Positions 54,340-62,947 of a stretch of DNA of 64,000 nucleotides are shown piece after piece. This stretch comes from Caballeronia sp. SEWSISQ10-4 2. Lineage in GTDB: Bacteria; Pseudomonadota; Gammaproteobacteria; Burkholderiales; Burkholderiaceae. The first letter of the stretch is position 1. Every line of letters begins with the position of its first letter. Below the pieces are notes generated by a model. That model searched no databases, was not told where the DNA came from, and saw only the letters and a program-made list of their open reading frames with translations. The translations under genes were made by a program, and so were the position numbers. Location: NCBI RefSeq assembly GCF_030464885.1, contig NZ_JALPRJ010000032.1, positions 36,046 through 100,045 of the forward strand, written 5' to 3'.

Positions 54340-55368
54340 TTAATTTCCCGCCAACTGGGCCTGCGTGTAGAAACCGTCCTTCACCACTGCATCGACATTG
54401 CTCTTCGTCAGGAGCGTCGGCTGCAGCAACACGGTGTTGACCTGCTTCATGCCGTTGTCATATTTAGCGTTGTAGGCCGGTTGCTGCCCTTTGGCCAGGT
54501 CCACCGCAAGTTTGGCGGCTTCGCCCGCAATCACCTTGAGCGGCTTGTAGACGGTCATGGTCTGCGTGCCTCCCACCAGACGCTTGACCGCAGCAAGATC
54601 CGCATCCTGGCCGGAAATAGGCACCTTGCCTGCAAGGTGTTGCGCGGCCAGCGCCTGGATGGCGCCGCCGGCCGTGCCGTCGTTAGACGCGACAATGGCG
54701 TCGATCTTGTTGTTGTTCGCCGTAAGCGCGTCTTCGGTGATGCGCAATGCGGTCGCCGCGCTCCATTCCGGCACCCATTGCTGGCCGACAATCTTGATAT
54801 CGCCGCGGTCGATTGCCGGCTTCAGGATCTTCATCTGCCCTTCACGCAGCATCTTCGCGTTGTTGTCGGTCGGTGCACCGCCGAGCAGGAAATAGTTGCC
54901 CTTCGGCTGCGCGTTGAACACGCCTTGCGCCTGCATTTCACCGACCTTCTCGTTGTCGAAGGAGATGTAGGCGTCTACATCGGCGTCGAGGATCAGGCGG
55001 TCATACGACACCACCTTGATGCCCGCCTTCTTCGCTTCGGCTACTACGTTGCCGAGCGTTTTCGAATTGAACGGCACGATCACGATGACATCGACACCCC
55101 GCGAGATCAGGTTTTCGATCTGCGATATCTGCCGTTCTTCGCTGGCATCGGCGGATTGCACCGACACTTTGGCGCCCAGCTTCGTGGCGGCGGCAACGAA
55201 ATAATCACGATCGCGCGACCAGCGCTCGACGCGCAGATCGTCAATACAGAAGCCAATTTCAGGCTTGTCCTTGCTTGCGTGAGCCAGGGACGGAAGCACA
55301 GTCAAACTCGCGAACATCGCTCCACAAACTAGCGATCCGAGCACGGCACGGCGTTTTGCAGACTTCAT
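54340..55368 (-). CDS. xylF: D-xylose-binding periplasmic protein
   Basis: The 342-residue protein has a signal peptide (basic start, core LGSLVCGAMFASLTVL, cleavage after AHA near 32). A type I binding fold with XylF marks follows: IGFCIDDLRVERWSRDRDYF, GVDVIVIVPFNS, SYDRLILDADVDAYISFDNEKVGEMQA, ASNDGTAGGAIQAL and SGQDADLAAVKRL. It captures D-xylose for XylGH. GGAGTGAG lies just before ATG 55368. A 254-base leader separates it from xylA. Confidence 0.95.
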   Translation of the reverse strand: MKSAKRRAVLGSLVCGAMFASLTVLPSLAHASKDKPEIGFCIDDLRVERWSRDRDYFVAAATKLGAKVSVQSADASEERQISQIENLISRGVDVIVIVPFNSKTLGNVVAEAKKAGIKVVSYDRLILDADVDAYISFDNEKVGEMQAQGVFNAQPKGNYFLLGGAPTDNNAKMLREGQMKILKPAIDRGDIKIVGQQWVPEWSAATALRITEDALTANNNKIDAIVASNDGTAGGAIQALAAQHLAGKVPISGQDADLAAVKRLVGGTQTMTVYKPLKVIAGEAAKLAVDLAKGQQPAYNAKYDNGMKQVNTVLLQPTLLTKSNVDAVVKDGFYTQAQLAGN

Positions 55369-55622
55369 GTCTCACTCCTTTTTATGGTTGACTAGCCGAT
55401 ACGTCTCCCTGCGTGGCCGGTCAGGGCAACGCATATGCGAGGGAGGAGACGTCGGCGGAATCTACTGCTTGCGCCGCGAATCCATGTTCGCGGTCGTCGG
55501 TTTTACAGAAGCTTGTCTCTTGATTTTGTCGTTAGCTTGGGCCTTCATTCGCCTTGGACGCAATTGCGAAATCGGCCGGGCCGCTTAATGATTTTAGATG
55601 CGGATTTTGCAGGGTAAGCGCA
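55369..55622 (-). promoter_or_regulatory. xylA-xylF intergenic leader with inverted repeat
   Basis: The 254 bases contain no gene. ACGTCTCC at 55401-55408 and GGAGACGT at 55445-55452 form an 8-bp inverted repeat with 36 bases between, centred 59 bases upstream of the xylF start. This could be a leader hairpin or regulator site. An internal promoter for xylFGH is possible. Confidence 0.4.
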
Positions 55623-56939
55623 TCACTTATAGATCGCCCTATTGACGATATTTTCGAGTTGCTCCTGTTGACCGCTCACATGCTGAGGGTTAACGCGACG
55701 TGCCAGCGCGTCGATAGCCAGCGATTCGAGAGAGTAACCGCCCGAGAGAATCTTGCGGCCGAATTCCGTGTCCCATCCCGCATAGCGCTGGTTCTTGAAC
55801 TCCGCAAGCTTGTCGTTCTCGACCAGCGTGGCCGCCCGTTCCAAAGCGATCGCTATGACGTCGATTGCGCCGATATGACCATGGAACAAGTCCTCCGGCG
55901 CCACGCTCTGACGCCGCACTTTGGCATCGAAATTCATGCCGCCCGTGCTAAAGCCGCCGTGCCTCAGGATCTCATACAGCGCCAGCGTCAACTCTTCAAC
56001 GCTGTTCGGAAACTGGTCGGTGTCCCAGCCGTTTTGTGGATCGCCCCGATTTGCATCGACGCTGCCGAAGATGCCGAGCGCGTAAGCCATCGCAATCTCG
56101 TGATGGAACGAATGCCCAGCGAGCGTTGCGTGATTCGCTTCAATGTTCACGCGGATTTCATTTTGCAAACCGAACTGTGCGAGGAAGCCGTGGACCGTCG
56201 CCACGTCGTAGTCGTATTGGTGCTTGGTCGGTTCCTGCGGTTTCGGTTCGATCAGCAAAGCGCCCTTGAAACCGGTCTTGTGCTTGTGCTCGACCACCAT
56301 GTTTAGAAAACGTCCAAGCTGATCGCGCTCGCGCTTGAGGTCCGTGTTCAGCAGCGTGTCGTAACCCTCGCGGCCGCCCCACAGAACATAGTTTTCGCCC
56401 CCAAGCCGATGGGTGGCTTCAAGCGCCTGGAACACCTGCGTGGCCGCGAACGCAAACACTTCCGGGTTCGGATTGGTCGCAGCGCCTGCGGCGTAACGCG
56501 GGTGCGAGAACAGGTTCGCCGTGCCCCATAACAGCTTGACGCCAGTTTGTTCCTGCTTGGCCGCCAGATAATCCGTAACGCCTTTGAAGTTGTTGACGTA
56601 ATGTTTGATGCTGTCGCCTTCGGGCGCCACATCCGTGTCATGGAAGGTGTAATACGGCGCACCCAGTTTCGAGAAAAATTCGAACGCCGAGTCGGCTTTC
56701 ACATGAGCCCGTTCTATTGCGTCGCCGGGTTGCTGCCATGGCCGGTGAAACGTGCCCTTCCCGAACATGTCCACGCCAGGCCATACGAACGTGTGCCAGT
56801 AACAGACTGCCAGCCGCAAGTGATCTTCCATGCGCTTGCCGAGAACCAGCTTGTCGCGGTCGTAATGGCGGTAGGCTAAAGGATTGTCGGACTGCGGGCC
56901 TTCGTAACGCACGGCGGGCAGATGCTCGAAATACGACAT
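55623..56939 (-). CDS. xylA: Xylose isomerase
   Basis: The 438-residue enzyme converts D-xylose to D-xylulose. It belongs to the longer class II type and has the catalytic His in YYTFHDTDVAPEG, the metal-binding INIEANHATLAGHSFHHE region (Glu, His) and GSVDANRGDPQNGWDTDQFP (Asp residues). AAGGAGA lies 6 bases before ATG 56939. It is the first gene of xylAFGH and is divergent from xylR. No xylulokinase gene follows, so xylB must lie elsewhere or is replaced. Confidence 0.96.
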   Translation of the reverse strand: MSYFEHLPAVRYEGPQSDNPLAYRHYDRDKLVLGKRMEDHLRLAVCYWHTFVWPGVDMFGKGTFHRPWQQPGDAIERAHVKADSAFEFFSKLGAPYYTFHDTDVAPEGDSIKHYVNNFKGVTDYLAAKQEQTGVKLLWGTANLFSHPRYAAGAATNPNPEVFAFAATQVFQALEATHRLGGENYVLWGGREGYDTLLNTDLKRERDQLGRFLNMVVEHKHKTGFKGALLIEPKPQEPTKHQYDYDVATVHGFLAQFGLQNEIRVNIEANHATLAGHSFHHEIAMAYALGIFGSVDANRGDPQNGWDTDQFPNSVEELTLALYEILRHGGFSTGGMNFDAKVRRQSVAPEDLFHGHIGAIDVIAIALERAATLVENDKLAEFKNQRYAGWDTEFGRKILSGGYSLESLAIDALARRVNPQHVSGQQEQLENIVNRAIYK

Positions 56940-57093
56940 GGACGTCTCCTTCTTTTAAGGTGGCCCAATGCTGCCAGCTTCGCCCTGCACCCAGCAATTG
57001 CGAAATCCGCCAGCGCTCATGGTGTTTCTTCAGCTTAGTGCAAATCAGGCTGGCGGTCAGCCGATAGCCGGGCCTAGAATCAGCAAACGCTAA

Positions 57094-57119
57094 AAACAGC
57101 CGCATAAAACAGGCGCATA
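57094..57119. promoter_or_regulatory. Direct 13-bp repeats, candidate XylR site
   Basis: AAACAGCCGCATA (57094-57106) is followed directly by AAACAGGCGCATA (57107-57119), one base different. They lie in the 242-base xylA-xylR divergent region, 63 bases from xylR and 155 from xylA. AraC-type regulators bind direct repeats, so this could be the XylR operator, although the 13-base spacing is shorter than typical. Confidence 0.5.
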
Positions 57120-57181
57120 TTGCGCTGCAACGGAGATGACGGACATATCGCGGCACTGCGGTAGGGTTCGTCCGGAGTTCG

Positions 57182-58390
57182 ATGACACGACCACAGACCG
57201 CTCAGACTTCGCACCGGATCGCGCTGCTGTTCAACGCAAACAAGGTGTATGACCGCGAGGTCATTACCGGCATCGGCAACTATCTGCTGTCCACGCGGGT
57301 GGCGTGGGACCTCTTCCTGGAAGAGGATTTTCGCTGCCGGCTGAACGGCATCGAACGATTTGAAGGCGACGGCATCATCGCGGATTTCGACGATCCGGAT
57401 GTGGCCGAAGCACTCGGCGACTCGCAACTGCCTGTGGTTGCAGTGGGTTCGTCTTATGCGGATGCTGCGTGTTATCCGGCCAATCTACCCTACATTGCCA
57501 CTGACAACGTCAAGCTGATTTCGCTTGCGTACACGCATCTGATCGGCGCCGGCTTGCAGCGTTTTGCGCTGTACAGCCTGCCGGAAGCGCCAGAAAACCG
57601 CTGGGCGCAAGAACGCGAACTTGCCTTCAAGGCGCTGCTCGCCGCCGATGGCCTCGAAGCGGATATTCATCGCGGCTTGCCGACGAGCGCGCCGGTCTGG
57701 AGCCAGGCAAGCGCGCAACTGACCTCGTGGCTCGGGAGCTTGCCGAAGCCCGTTGGCGTGATCGCCGTGACCGATGCCCGCGCACGGCATCTGCTGCAGG
57801 CATGCCTTATCTCCGGCATTCCCGTGCCCGAGCAAGTAGCCATCATTGGCATCGACAACGACCCGCTGACGCGTTCGCTCACCCGCATACCGCTTTCTTC
57901 GGTTATTCAAGGCGCCGAAGAAATGGGCCGCACTGCGGCACATCTGTTGCACCAGATGCTGGGCGGTGCGCGCTTTCACGGCAGACGCATTCTCGTGCCG
58001 CCGGTCGGCATCAACGTGCTCGAATCGACGCGTCATCAGCCCGTATCTAGTCCCTATGTCATGCGTGCCCGCCACTACATCCGGCAATACGGATGTCAGG
58101 GCATCAAGACGGAACAGGTGGCCGATTACGTAGGTGTGTCGCGTTCGTCGCTGGAAGATCATTTCCGCCGTGAACTCGGCTACACCGTGCACCAGGAAAT
58201 CCTGAATCACAAGCTCGATGTTGCAAAGCAACTCCTCGCGCGTCACGACTTATCCAGCGCCGAAGTCGCCATCCGCTGCGGCTTCACATCGTTGCAATAC
58301 ATGTATGCCGTGTTCCGCCGCGAACTGGACTGCACGCCGCGCGAGTATCAGGAGCGTTTGCTCGTCGCGCCTTGCGCACAACCCGGCTGA
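57182..58390 (+). CDS. xylR: Xylose operon regulator XylR (AraC type)
   Basis: The 402-residue activator has a periplasmic-binding-like N-terminal xylose domain (about 8-285; RIALLFNANKVYDREVITGIGNYL, GIDNDPLTRSLTRIPLSSVIQGAEEMGRTAA) and a C-terminal AraC helix-turn-helix domain (about 295-395; TEQVADYVGVSRSSLEDHFRRELG, SSAEVAIRCGFTSLQYMYAVFRRELDCTPREYQ). It activates xyl genes when xylose binds. Length is near E. coli XylR (392). GGAG lies 5 bases before ATG 57182. It is divergent from xylA. Confidence 0.95.
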   Translation: MTRPQTAQTSHRIALLFNANKVYDREVITGIGNYLLSTRVAWDLFLEEDFRCRLNGIERFEGDGIIADFDDPDVAEALGDSQLPVVAVGSSYADAACYPANLPYIATDNVKLISLAYTHLIGAGLQRFALYSLPEAPENRWAQERELAFKALLAADGLEADIHRGLPTSAPVWSQASAQLTSWLGSLPKPVGVIAVTDARARHLLQACLISGIPVPEQVAIIGIDNDPLTRSLTRIPLSSVIQGAEEMGRTAAHLLHQMLGGARFHGRRILVPPVGINVLESTRHQPVSSPYVMRARHYIRQYGCQGIKTEQVADYVGVSRSSLEDHFRRELGYTVHQEILNHKLDVAKQLLARHDLSSAEVAIRCGFTSLQYMYAVFRRELDCTPREYQERLLVAPCAQPG

Positions 58391-58402
58391 TCCCCGCACT
58401 CT

Positions 58403-59488
58403 ATGTATCTCGCCGATATGCCCACCATCGTCCGTCCAGGCTCTGCTCGCGTAAGTGTCGAACGCTGGGGTGAATTGCCCGGCGGCGATGTTGCGCGCCT
58501 GTTCACGCTGCGCAACGTGCATGGCATGCGGGTCACGATCAGCGATCTCGGCGCAACGCTGGTCTCGTGGAATTGCGCGGATCGCGCGGGACGTGTGGCC
58601 GATGTCCTGCTGGGTCACGACACACCGGCTGAATATTTCGCCGGCCATGCTTATCTGGGCGGTGTGATCGGACGCTGGGCAAACCGGATCGAGAACGCGC
58701 GCTTCGCACTCGACGACGTGGCGTATTCACTCGATCGCAATGAGGGCGACAACTTGCTGCATGGCGGCGCGGCGGGATTTCACCGCGCGCTGTGGGACGC
58801 GCAGGAAGTAGATGGAGGACTTGTCCTCACGCACGAATCGCCGGAAGGGGACGCCGGGTTCCCGGGCAATGTGTCAACCACATTACGCTACACGCTCGAC
58901 GACGATGGCACGCTCACGCTCGCCTACGAAGCGGTATCGGATGCGCCTACGCCGCTCAACCTGACGAACCACGCGTGCTTCAACCTGTCCGGCGACGAAA
59001 CCGCCGACATCCGCGGCCATGTTATTTCCATCGACGCCGATACCTTCTTCGAAGTCGACGCCGCCCTGATTCCCGAAGGCCGTGCGGAAGTCGCGGGCCA
59101 TGCGTTCGACTTCCGCGCGAGCGCTCCGCTCGGTGCGCGACTCGACTGGCCACATGATCAGCTCGCGCGTGCGGGAGGCTTTGATCATTGCTATGTCGTA
59201 GGGGAAAACGGCAACGCGCTCAAACCCGTCGTGCGGCTCTACGACCCGGGGAGCGGCCGCGAGTTGACGATGGGCACGAATGCCCCCGGCGTGCAGTTCT
59301 ATACCGGCAATCATCTCGATGGCATCGTGGGACGGCATGGACAACGCTACGGCAAACACGCCGGTCTGTGTCTCCAGGCCGGCGCGTTTCCGAATCAGGT
59401 CAACATGGCGGACGCCGGCAGCGTGATCGTGCGCCCCGGCGAGCCGTATCGGCAGGTCACCTGGTATCGCCTGGGCCTGCAGCAATAA
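58403..59488 (+). CDS. Aldose 1-epimerase family protein, GalM-like
   Basis: The 361-residue protein has the mutarotase fold: GGVIGRWANRIENARFALD, LLHGGAAGFHRALWD (first catalytic His) and LNLTNHACFNLSG (second His region), with GFDHCYVV later. Such enzymes interconvert alpha and beta anomers, here probably of xylose or another sugar, since the gene follows xylR by 12 bases. Where the catalytic base Glu is expected (family CLET or CLEA), the sequence reads CLQAGAFPN, with Gln325. This may reduce or change activity. There is no clear ribosome binding site; ATG 58418 is an alternative. Confidence 0.87.
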   Translation: MYLADMPTIVRPGSARVSVERWGELPGGDVARLFTLRNVHGMRVTISDLGATLVSWNCADRAGRVADVLLGHDTPAEYFAGHAYLGGVIGRWANRIENARFALDDVAYSLDRNEGDNLLHGGAAGFHRALWDAQEVDGGLVLTHESPEGDAGFPGNVSTTLRYTLDDDGTLTLAYEAVSDAPTPLNLTNHACFNLSGDETADIRGHVISIDADTFFEVDAALIPEGRAEVAGHAFDFRASAPLGARLDWPHDQLARAGGFDHCYVVGENGNALKPVVRLYDPGSGRELTMGTNAPGVQFYTGNHLDGIVGRHGQRYGKHAGLCLQAGAFPNQVNMADAGSVIVRPGEPYRQVTWYRLGLQQ

Positions 59489-59516
59489 CGTGTTGTTGCG
59501 CCGTCCGTCAGCCCGT

Positions 59517-59888
59517 CTATTTCACAACGATAGTCCCTGTCATACGCGGATGAATCGAGCAGAAATACTTATACGTGCCGGGCTTCGAGAACGTCTGTGA
59601 AAAGTGCTCCCCGGAATCCAGCGGCGCTGATTTGAATTCGCGTGGTGTTGCATCGTTGACGATGGTATGAGGCATATCGTCATGGTTCTCCCAGGTTACG
59701 GTCGAACCCGTGGCAACGGACAACTGAGCAGGACTAAAGGAAAAGTTGTCGATCACTATGGTGGTGGCCGGCTTCGTTTCGGCCGCGAATGCGGGCGCAG
59801 CGGCTAGCGCCGTTGCGAGGCACATCGCGGCCACGGTCCTGGCCACGTTCTTAGCCACTAAAGCACGCCCAAGGTCAGGCATTGTCAT
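59517..59888 (-). CDS. Exported cupredoxin (plastocyanin/amicyanin-like)
   Basis: The 123-residue protein has a signal peptide (cleavage after AFA near 35) and a blue-copper fold. Ligands match the type 1 site: His74 in DDMPHTIVND, Cys110, His113 and Met116 in FCSIHPRM. The PGTYKYFC run is the family signature. It is a small periplasmic electron carrier or copper-binding protein. GGAGAG lies upstream of tandem ATG codons; ATG 59888 gives the best spacing. It is downstream of and probably co-transcribed with the metallophosphoesterase, 29 bases after its stop. Confidence 0.88.
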   Translation of the reverse strand: MTMPDLGRALVAKNVARTVAAMCLATALAAAPAFAAETKPATTIVIDNFSFSPAQLSVATGSTVTWENHDDMPHTIVNDATPREFKSAPLDSGEHFSQTFSKPGTYKYFCSIHPRMTGTIVVK

Positions 59889-59917
59889 CATCGCTCTCCG
59901 CTTGTTTGGATGGCTTC

Positions 59918-60883
59918 TCATACGCTGAGCCGGGTGTCGACCACGGCGAGCTGACCCTTGCCCGGAACATAGTTGACCGAGCGCACGCCAAGCATTTTGC
60001 GCAGCTGGTCGGCGGGTACTTTCATCGGACCAGGACCGTCTGCCGTGCCGGGCGCCGGCTGCGGAAAGGCCGTTGACAGTGCCGAGTAGAAACTGATTTC
60101 ACCTTCGACCTTTTGCGCGACCTGATGCACGTGGCCGTTGAGCACCGTGACGGAGCCGAAGCGTTTCATCAAGGTCAGGGCCCGGGCGCTGTCGTCGGTG
60201 CCCCACCCCCACTGCGGATACAGCGACCAGAGCGGGATGTGCGCGAACACCACAATCGGCGTGCTGCTCGTGCGTGCGTGCAGATCCTGCTGCAGCCAGG
60301 CGAGTTGTTCATCACCGAGAAAACCCAGGCCGCCGCCTCGCAAGTCCAGCACATTGGTCAGGCCGATAAAATGCACGCCGCTCTGGTCGAAGCTGTACCA
60401 CTTGGGGGCGGACGGCTTGGAAAAGCGCTCGAAATACGAATTGCCGTCGTCGACCAGCACATCGTGTTCGCCCGGTACGTAGTGCACATCCAGCCCCGTG
60501 CTCTGGATGATCTGCGTGGCAGTGTCGAACTGGTCTGGCTTCGATAAATGGCTGATGTCGCCGGTATGAATGATGAACTTGGGCTTTTCCTTGCTCGTAC
60601 GGATCTTGTCGACGGCTTCCTGCAGCGTGCTCGCAGGGTCGAGGTTCGGGTCCTTGCTGAAGCCGATATGACTGTCGCTGATCTGTACGAAGCTGAACGC
60701 GTGGCGATCGACTTCGGCTGCCTGCGCGGTTCCGCCGATCAGCTTCGACCCGGGCACGCCCCCATTCAGGGTCCAGAGCATGCCGGCACCGGCCCATGCC
60801 ATGCAAGTCAGTGCGGTGCGCCGTCTGGCACCGTGTTCGGTGAGTGGTTCGGGCGGGACGGCGCTTGTGTCGAGGTCGGGCAT
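59918..60883 (-). CDS. Tat-exported calcineurin-like metallophosphoesterase
   Basis: The 321-residue enzyme begins with a twin-arginine signal (ARRRTALTCMAWAGAGMLW). It then shows the metallophosphoesterase motifs QISDSHIG, HTGDISH, PGEHD (in place of GNHD), VVFAHIPLWS and NGHVHQ, which bind two metals. The Asn-to-Glu change in the third motif is unusual but known in some relatives. A phosphatase or phosphodiesterase role in the periplasm is likely. ATG 60883 has AGGAG 6 bases upstream. It is divergent from an ECF sigma gene and shares with it a mirror-image promoter region. Confidence 0.88.
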   Translation of the reverse strand: MPDLDTSAVPPEPLTEHGARRRTALTCMAWAGAGMLWTLNGGVPGSKLIGGTAQAAEVDRHAFSFVQISDSHIGFSKDPNLDPASTLQEAVDKIRTSKEKPKFIIHTGDISHLSKPDQFDTATQIIQSTGLDVHYVPGEHDVLVDDGNSYFERFSKPSAPKWYSFDQSGVHFIGLTNVLDLRGGGLGFLGDEQLAWLQQDLHARTSSTPIVVFAHIPLWSLYPQWGWGTDDSARALTLMKRFGSVTVLNGHVHQVAQKVEGEISFYSALSTAFPQPAPGTADGPGPMKVPADQLRKMLGVRSVNYVPGKGQLAVVDTRLSV

Positions 60884-60942
60884 GAATGGCTCCTGGTAAA
60901 TGGGCATGGGCAATGCGCGTTGGGCGTGCGTTGCCCATGTCC

Positions 60943-60973
60943 ATCAAACTCAGCAGCCCGCAGTTTTATTCCC
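60943..60973 (-). promoter_or_regulatory. Candidate ECF promoter for metallophosphoesterase-cupredoxin
   Basis: On the minus strand GGGAATAAA is followed after 15 bases by GTTTGAT. The spacing and block composition fit ECF sigma promoters (GGAA-type -35, GT-type -10). It lies 60 bases upstream of the gene start and is a mirror image of the element at 61014-61044. Confidence 0.55.
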
Positions 60974-61013
60974 GCTAAATTTTTTTGTTAAAACCGCATA
61001 ATTGGGGAAAAGC

Positions 61014-61044
61014 GGGAATAAAGCGAGAAGCCCACCAGTAAGTA
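61014..61044 (+). promoter_or_regulatory. Candidate autoregulatory ECF promoter for the sigma gene
   Basis: GGGAATAAA is followed after exactly 15 bases by GTAAGTA, repeating the layout of the divergent minus-strand element. The two -35 blocks form a perfect 12-bp inverted repeat (60965-60976 with 61011-61022). The predicted start is about 105 bases before the sigma gene ATG. Confidence 0.55.
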
Positions 61045-61158
61045 CAGTTGAGAGCCGGCGGGTTTGATTGCGAACCGACCGGCACCCGTAATGCGCGTTG
61101 GCGCATGGCACACGTTAGGCACGGTCCGAGGCAACAGCGGTTGCCAGGGAGAATACTG

Positions 61159-61767
61159 ATGGCGAAGCACTCGCCGGATCGTTTCGATGAGGTGATGCTG
61201 CCGCATCTGGACGCGGCGTATAACCTTGCTCGCTGGTTGAGCGGCAGTCCCACAGACGCCGATGACGTCGTGCAGGAAGCCTTCCTGAGAGCCTTTCGTT
61301 TCTTCGATGGCTACCAGGGCGACAATCCACGCGCCTGGCTGCTGGCAATCGTGCGCAACACCTGGTTCACCGAATGGCGCAGGCAGCGTCACCGCGCGGA
61401 TGCCACGCCGTACGACGACTCGCTCAATGTCGACGAGCAGCTTCCCGGCTGGGCCGATGAAAGCGGCGACGATCCGGAAAAGCTGGCGGTCCGCCAGGAC
61501 GAGACCGAACTCGTGCATCGGGCGCTGGCTACGTTGCCTGTCGAGTTTCGTGAGGTGATCGTGTTACGCGAGCTGGAAGATATGAGCTACAAGGACGTAG
61601 CAGCGGTCGCGGGCATACCGCTTGGCACGGTCATGTCGCGGCTATCGCGTGCTCGCCGTTTGTTGTGTACGGCCGTGCGGGCGGCCCAGGGCGGGTCGGA
61701 ACTGCCGGCCATTCGCCTGATCAAGACACCACCCGCCGGTCCGGAGGAGTCCAAGCGTGGAAACTAA
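61159..61767 (+). CDS. ECF sigma factor (RpoE-like)
   Basis: The 202-residue protein has a sigma-2 region (about 12-85; LDAAYNLARWLSGSPTDADDVVQEAFLRAFRFFDGY) and a sigma-4 region (about 125-175; LATLPVEFREVIVLRELEDMSYKDVAAVAGIPLGTVMSRLSRARR), typical of group 4 sigma factors. It directs RNA polymerase to stress or envelope promoters. ATG 61159 has GGGAG about 8 bases before it; longer frames upstream are not family-like. Its end overlaps the anti-sigma gene by 11 bases. Confidence 0.93.
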   Translation: MAKHSPDRFDEVMLPHLDAAYNLARWLSGSPTDADDVVQEAFLRAFRFFDGYQGDNPRAWLLAIVRNTWFTEWRRQRHRADATPYDDSLNVDEQLPGWADESGDDPEKLAVRQDETELVHRALATLPVEFREVIVLRELEDMSYKDVAAVAGIPLGTVMSRLSRARRLLCTAVRAAQGGSELPAIRLIKTPPAGPEESKRGN

Positions 61768-62440
61768 ACCTAACTCATCGCTCGCTGACAAGCTGCGTGA
61801 CGGCTCACTTTACGAGCGGGCGCCGGCATCCTTGCGTGCGCAGGTGCAAGCCCGGCTGAAAGCGGAGACAGCCAGGAAAAATCCGTCGCCGTGGAACTGG
61901 TCGTGGCGCATGGTCGGCCTGCCGTTCGTTGGCGGTGGAATAATGGGGATCGGCCTGTGCTCTCTGGTATTCATGACGCTGCTCTGGACGCAACAGCCGC
62001 CCCGTGGCGGCGACCTGCAGCAGGAAATCGTGTCGAGTCATGTCCGGGCGCTGATGTCGGCGCGCACGATGGATGTGCTGTCGAGCGACCAGCATACGGT
62101 GAAACCGTGGTTCAACGGGCGCATTGACTATGCGCCGCCGGTGGTCGACCCTCAGGCGCAAGGGTTTCCGCTGGTCGGTGGCCGGCTCGATTATGTGGAT
62201 CATCGTCCGGTTGCCGTCATGATCTACCGCTATCTGAAACATCCGATCGACTTGTATGTGTTCCCCGATGATCACGGCAAGACCGCGTCAATATCGACGC
62301 CCTTGATTACCCAATCCGACGATGGTTATTCGCTCGTCGAGTGGCATCAGGACGGCATGACTTACTGGGCGATCAGTGATGCATCGCCGGCCTACATCAA
62401 GCGGTTCGCCGATGCGATCCGAGCCGGTACACGGCAATAG
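61757..62440 (+). CDS. Membrane-anchored anti-sigma factor
   Basis: The 227-residue protein has a short N-terminal cytoplasmic part (about 1-45; LADKLRDGSLYERAPASLRAQVQARL), one membrane helix (about 53-76; GLPFVGGGIMGIGLCSLVFMTLL) and a periplasmic C-terminal domain (about 80-227). It is placed directly after the ECF gene with an overlap, as expected of its inhibitor. The zinc-binding HxxxCxxC motif of ZAS-type anti-sigmas is absent. The periplasmic domain (VVDPQAQGFPLVGGRLDYVDHRPVAVMIY) probably senses the signal. GTG 61757 has GGAGG upstream. Confidence 0.82.
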   Translation: METKPNSSLADKLRDGSLYERAPASLRAQVQARLKAETARKNPSPWNWSWRMVGLPFVGGGIMGIGLCSLVFMTLLWTQQPPRGGDLQQEIVSSHVRALMSARTMDVLSSDQHTVKPWFNGRIDYAPPVVDPQAQGFPLVGGRLDYVDHRPVAVMIYRYLKHPIDLYVFPDDHGKTASISTPLITQSDDGYSLVEWHQDGMTYWAISDASPAYIKRFADAIRAGTRQ

Positions 62441-62947
62441 GATAGTCCGCGTAGTTTGACACCGGTGGTTCGCGTTCCAAGCGTTCGCGGACCACTCGGT
62501 GCACATCTTCATGATCCGGCCGCCGCCCTCGCCGCTTGTTTCGTGCGCCGTCAAATGAAGGCCTCTTCCTCTCACGAACAGCCTCATGCAGAAGGACGCA
62601 CCACGCCCGGGAGCGTTGGGCGAACTCTGGTTTTCGACCGTCAGAACGATGCCACCGGATTACCTCCGGCCAGTCACGGCATGCGTTTCTAAAATCTCTC
62701 CGTATTACCTGTGATTCTTTCGAAGGCCGGTTGTAAAACACCTTACTTACAGCCATCCAATCCCGTTTATATACGGTGCAAAAATTTTCCTTGTAACGAT
62801 CGGAAAAATGGCAGGTAACGTCTGTAATGGCACTTCGTGTTCAACTGAATTAGCGTTAAGTTGTGCTGGTTAAGCGCGTCGGACAGCGGGGGAGTCCGTC
62901 ATCTGCTTACAGAAAATTATTCTTCAAACCAGGTTGGGAGAAACGTC
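62441..62947. other. Gap of about 500 bases, no gene recognised
   Basis: Open frames exist on both strands (for example minus 62397-62756) but none shows a family pattern or ribosome binding site. The right half (62690-62880) is AT-rich and could hold promoters for the next gene. Confidence 0.45.

Noticed and set aside
62397..62756. 119-codon minus-strand frame downstream of the anti-sigma gene
   Set aside because: It overlaps the anti-sigma end, has Arg-rich composition typical of a shadow frame and no start signal.
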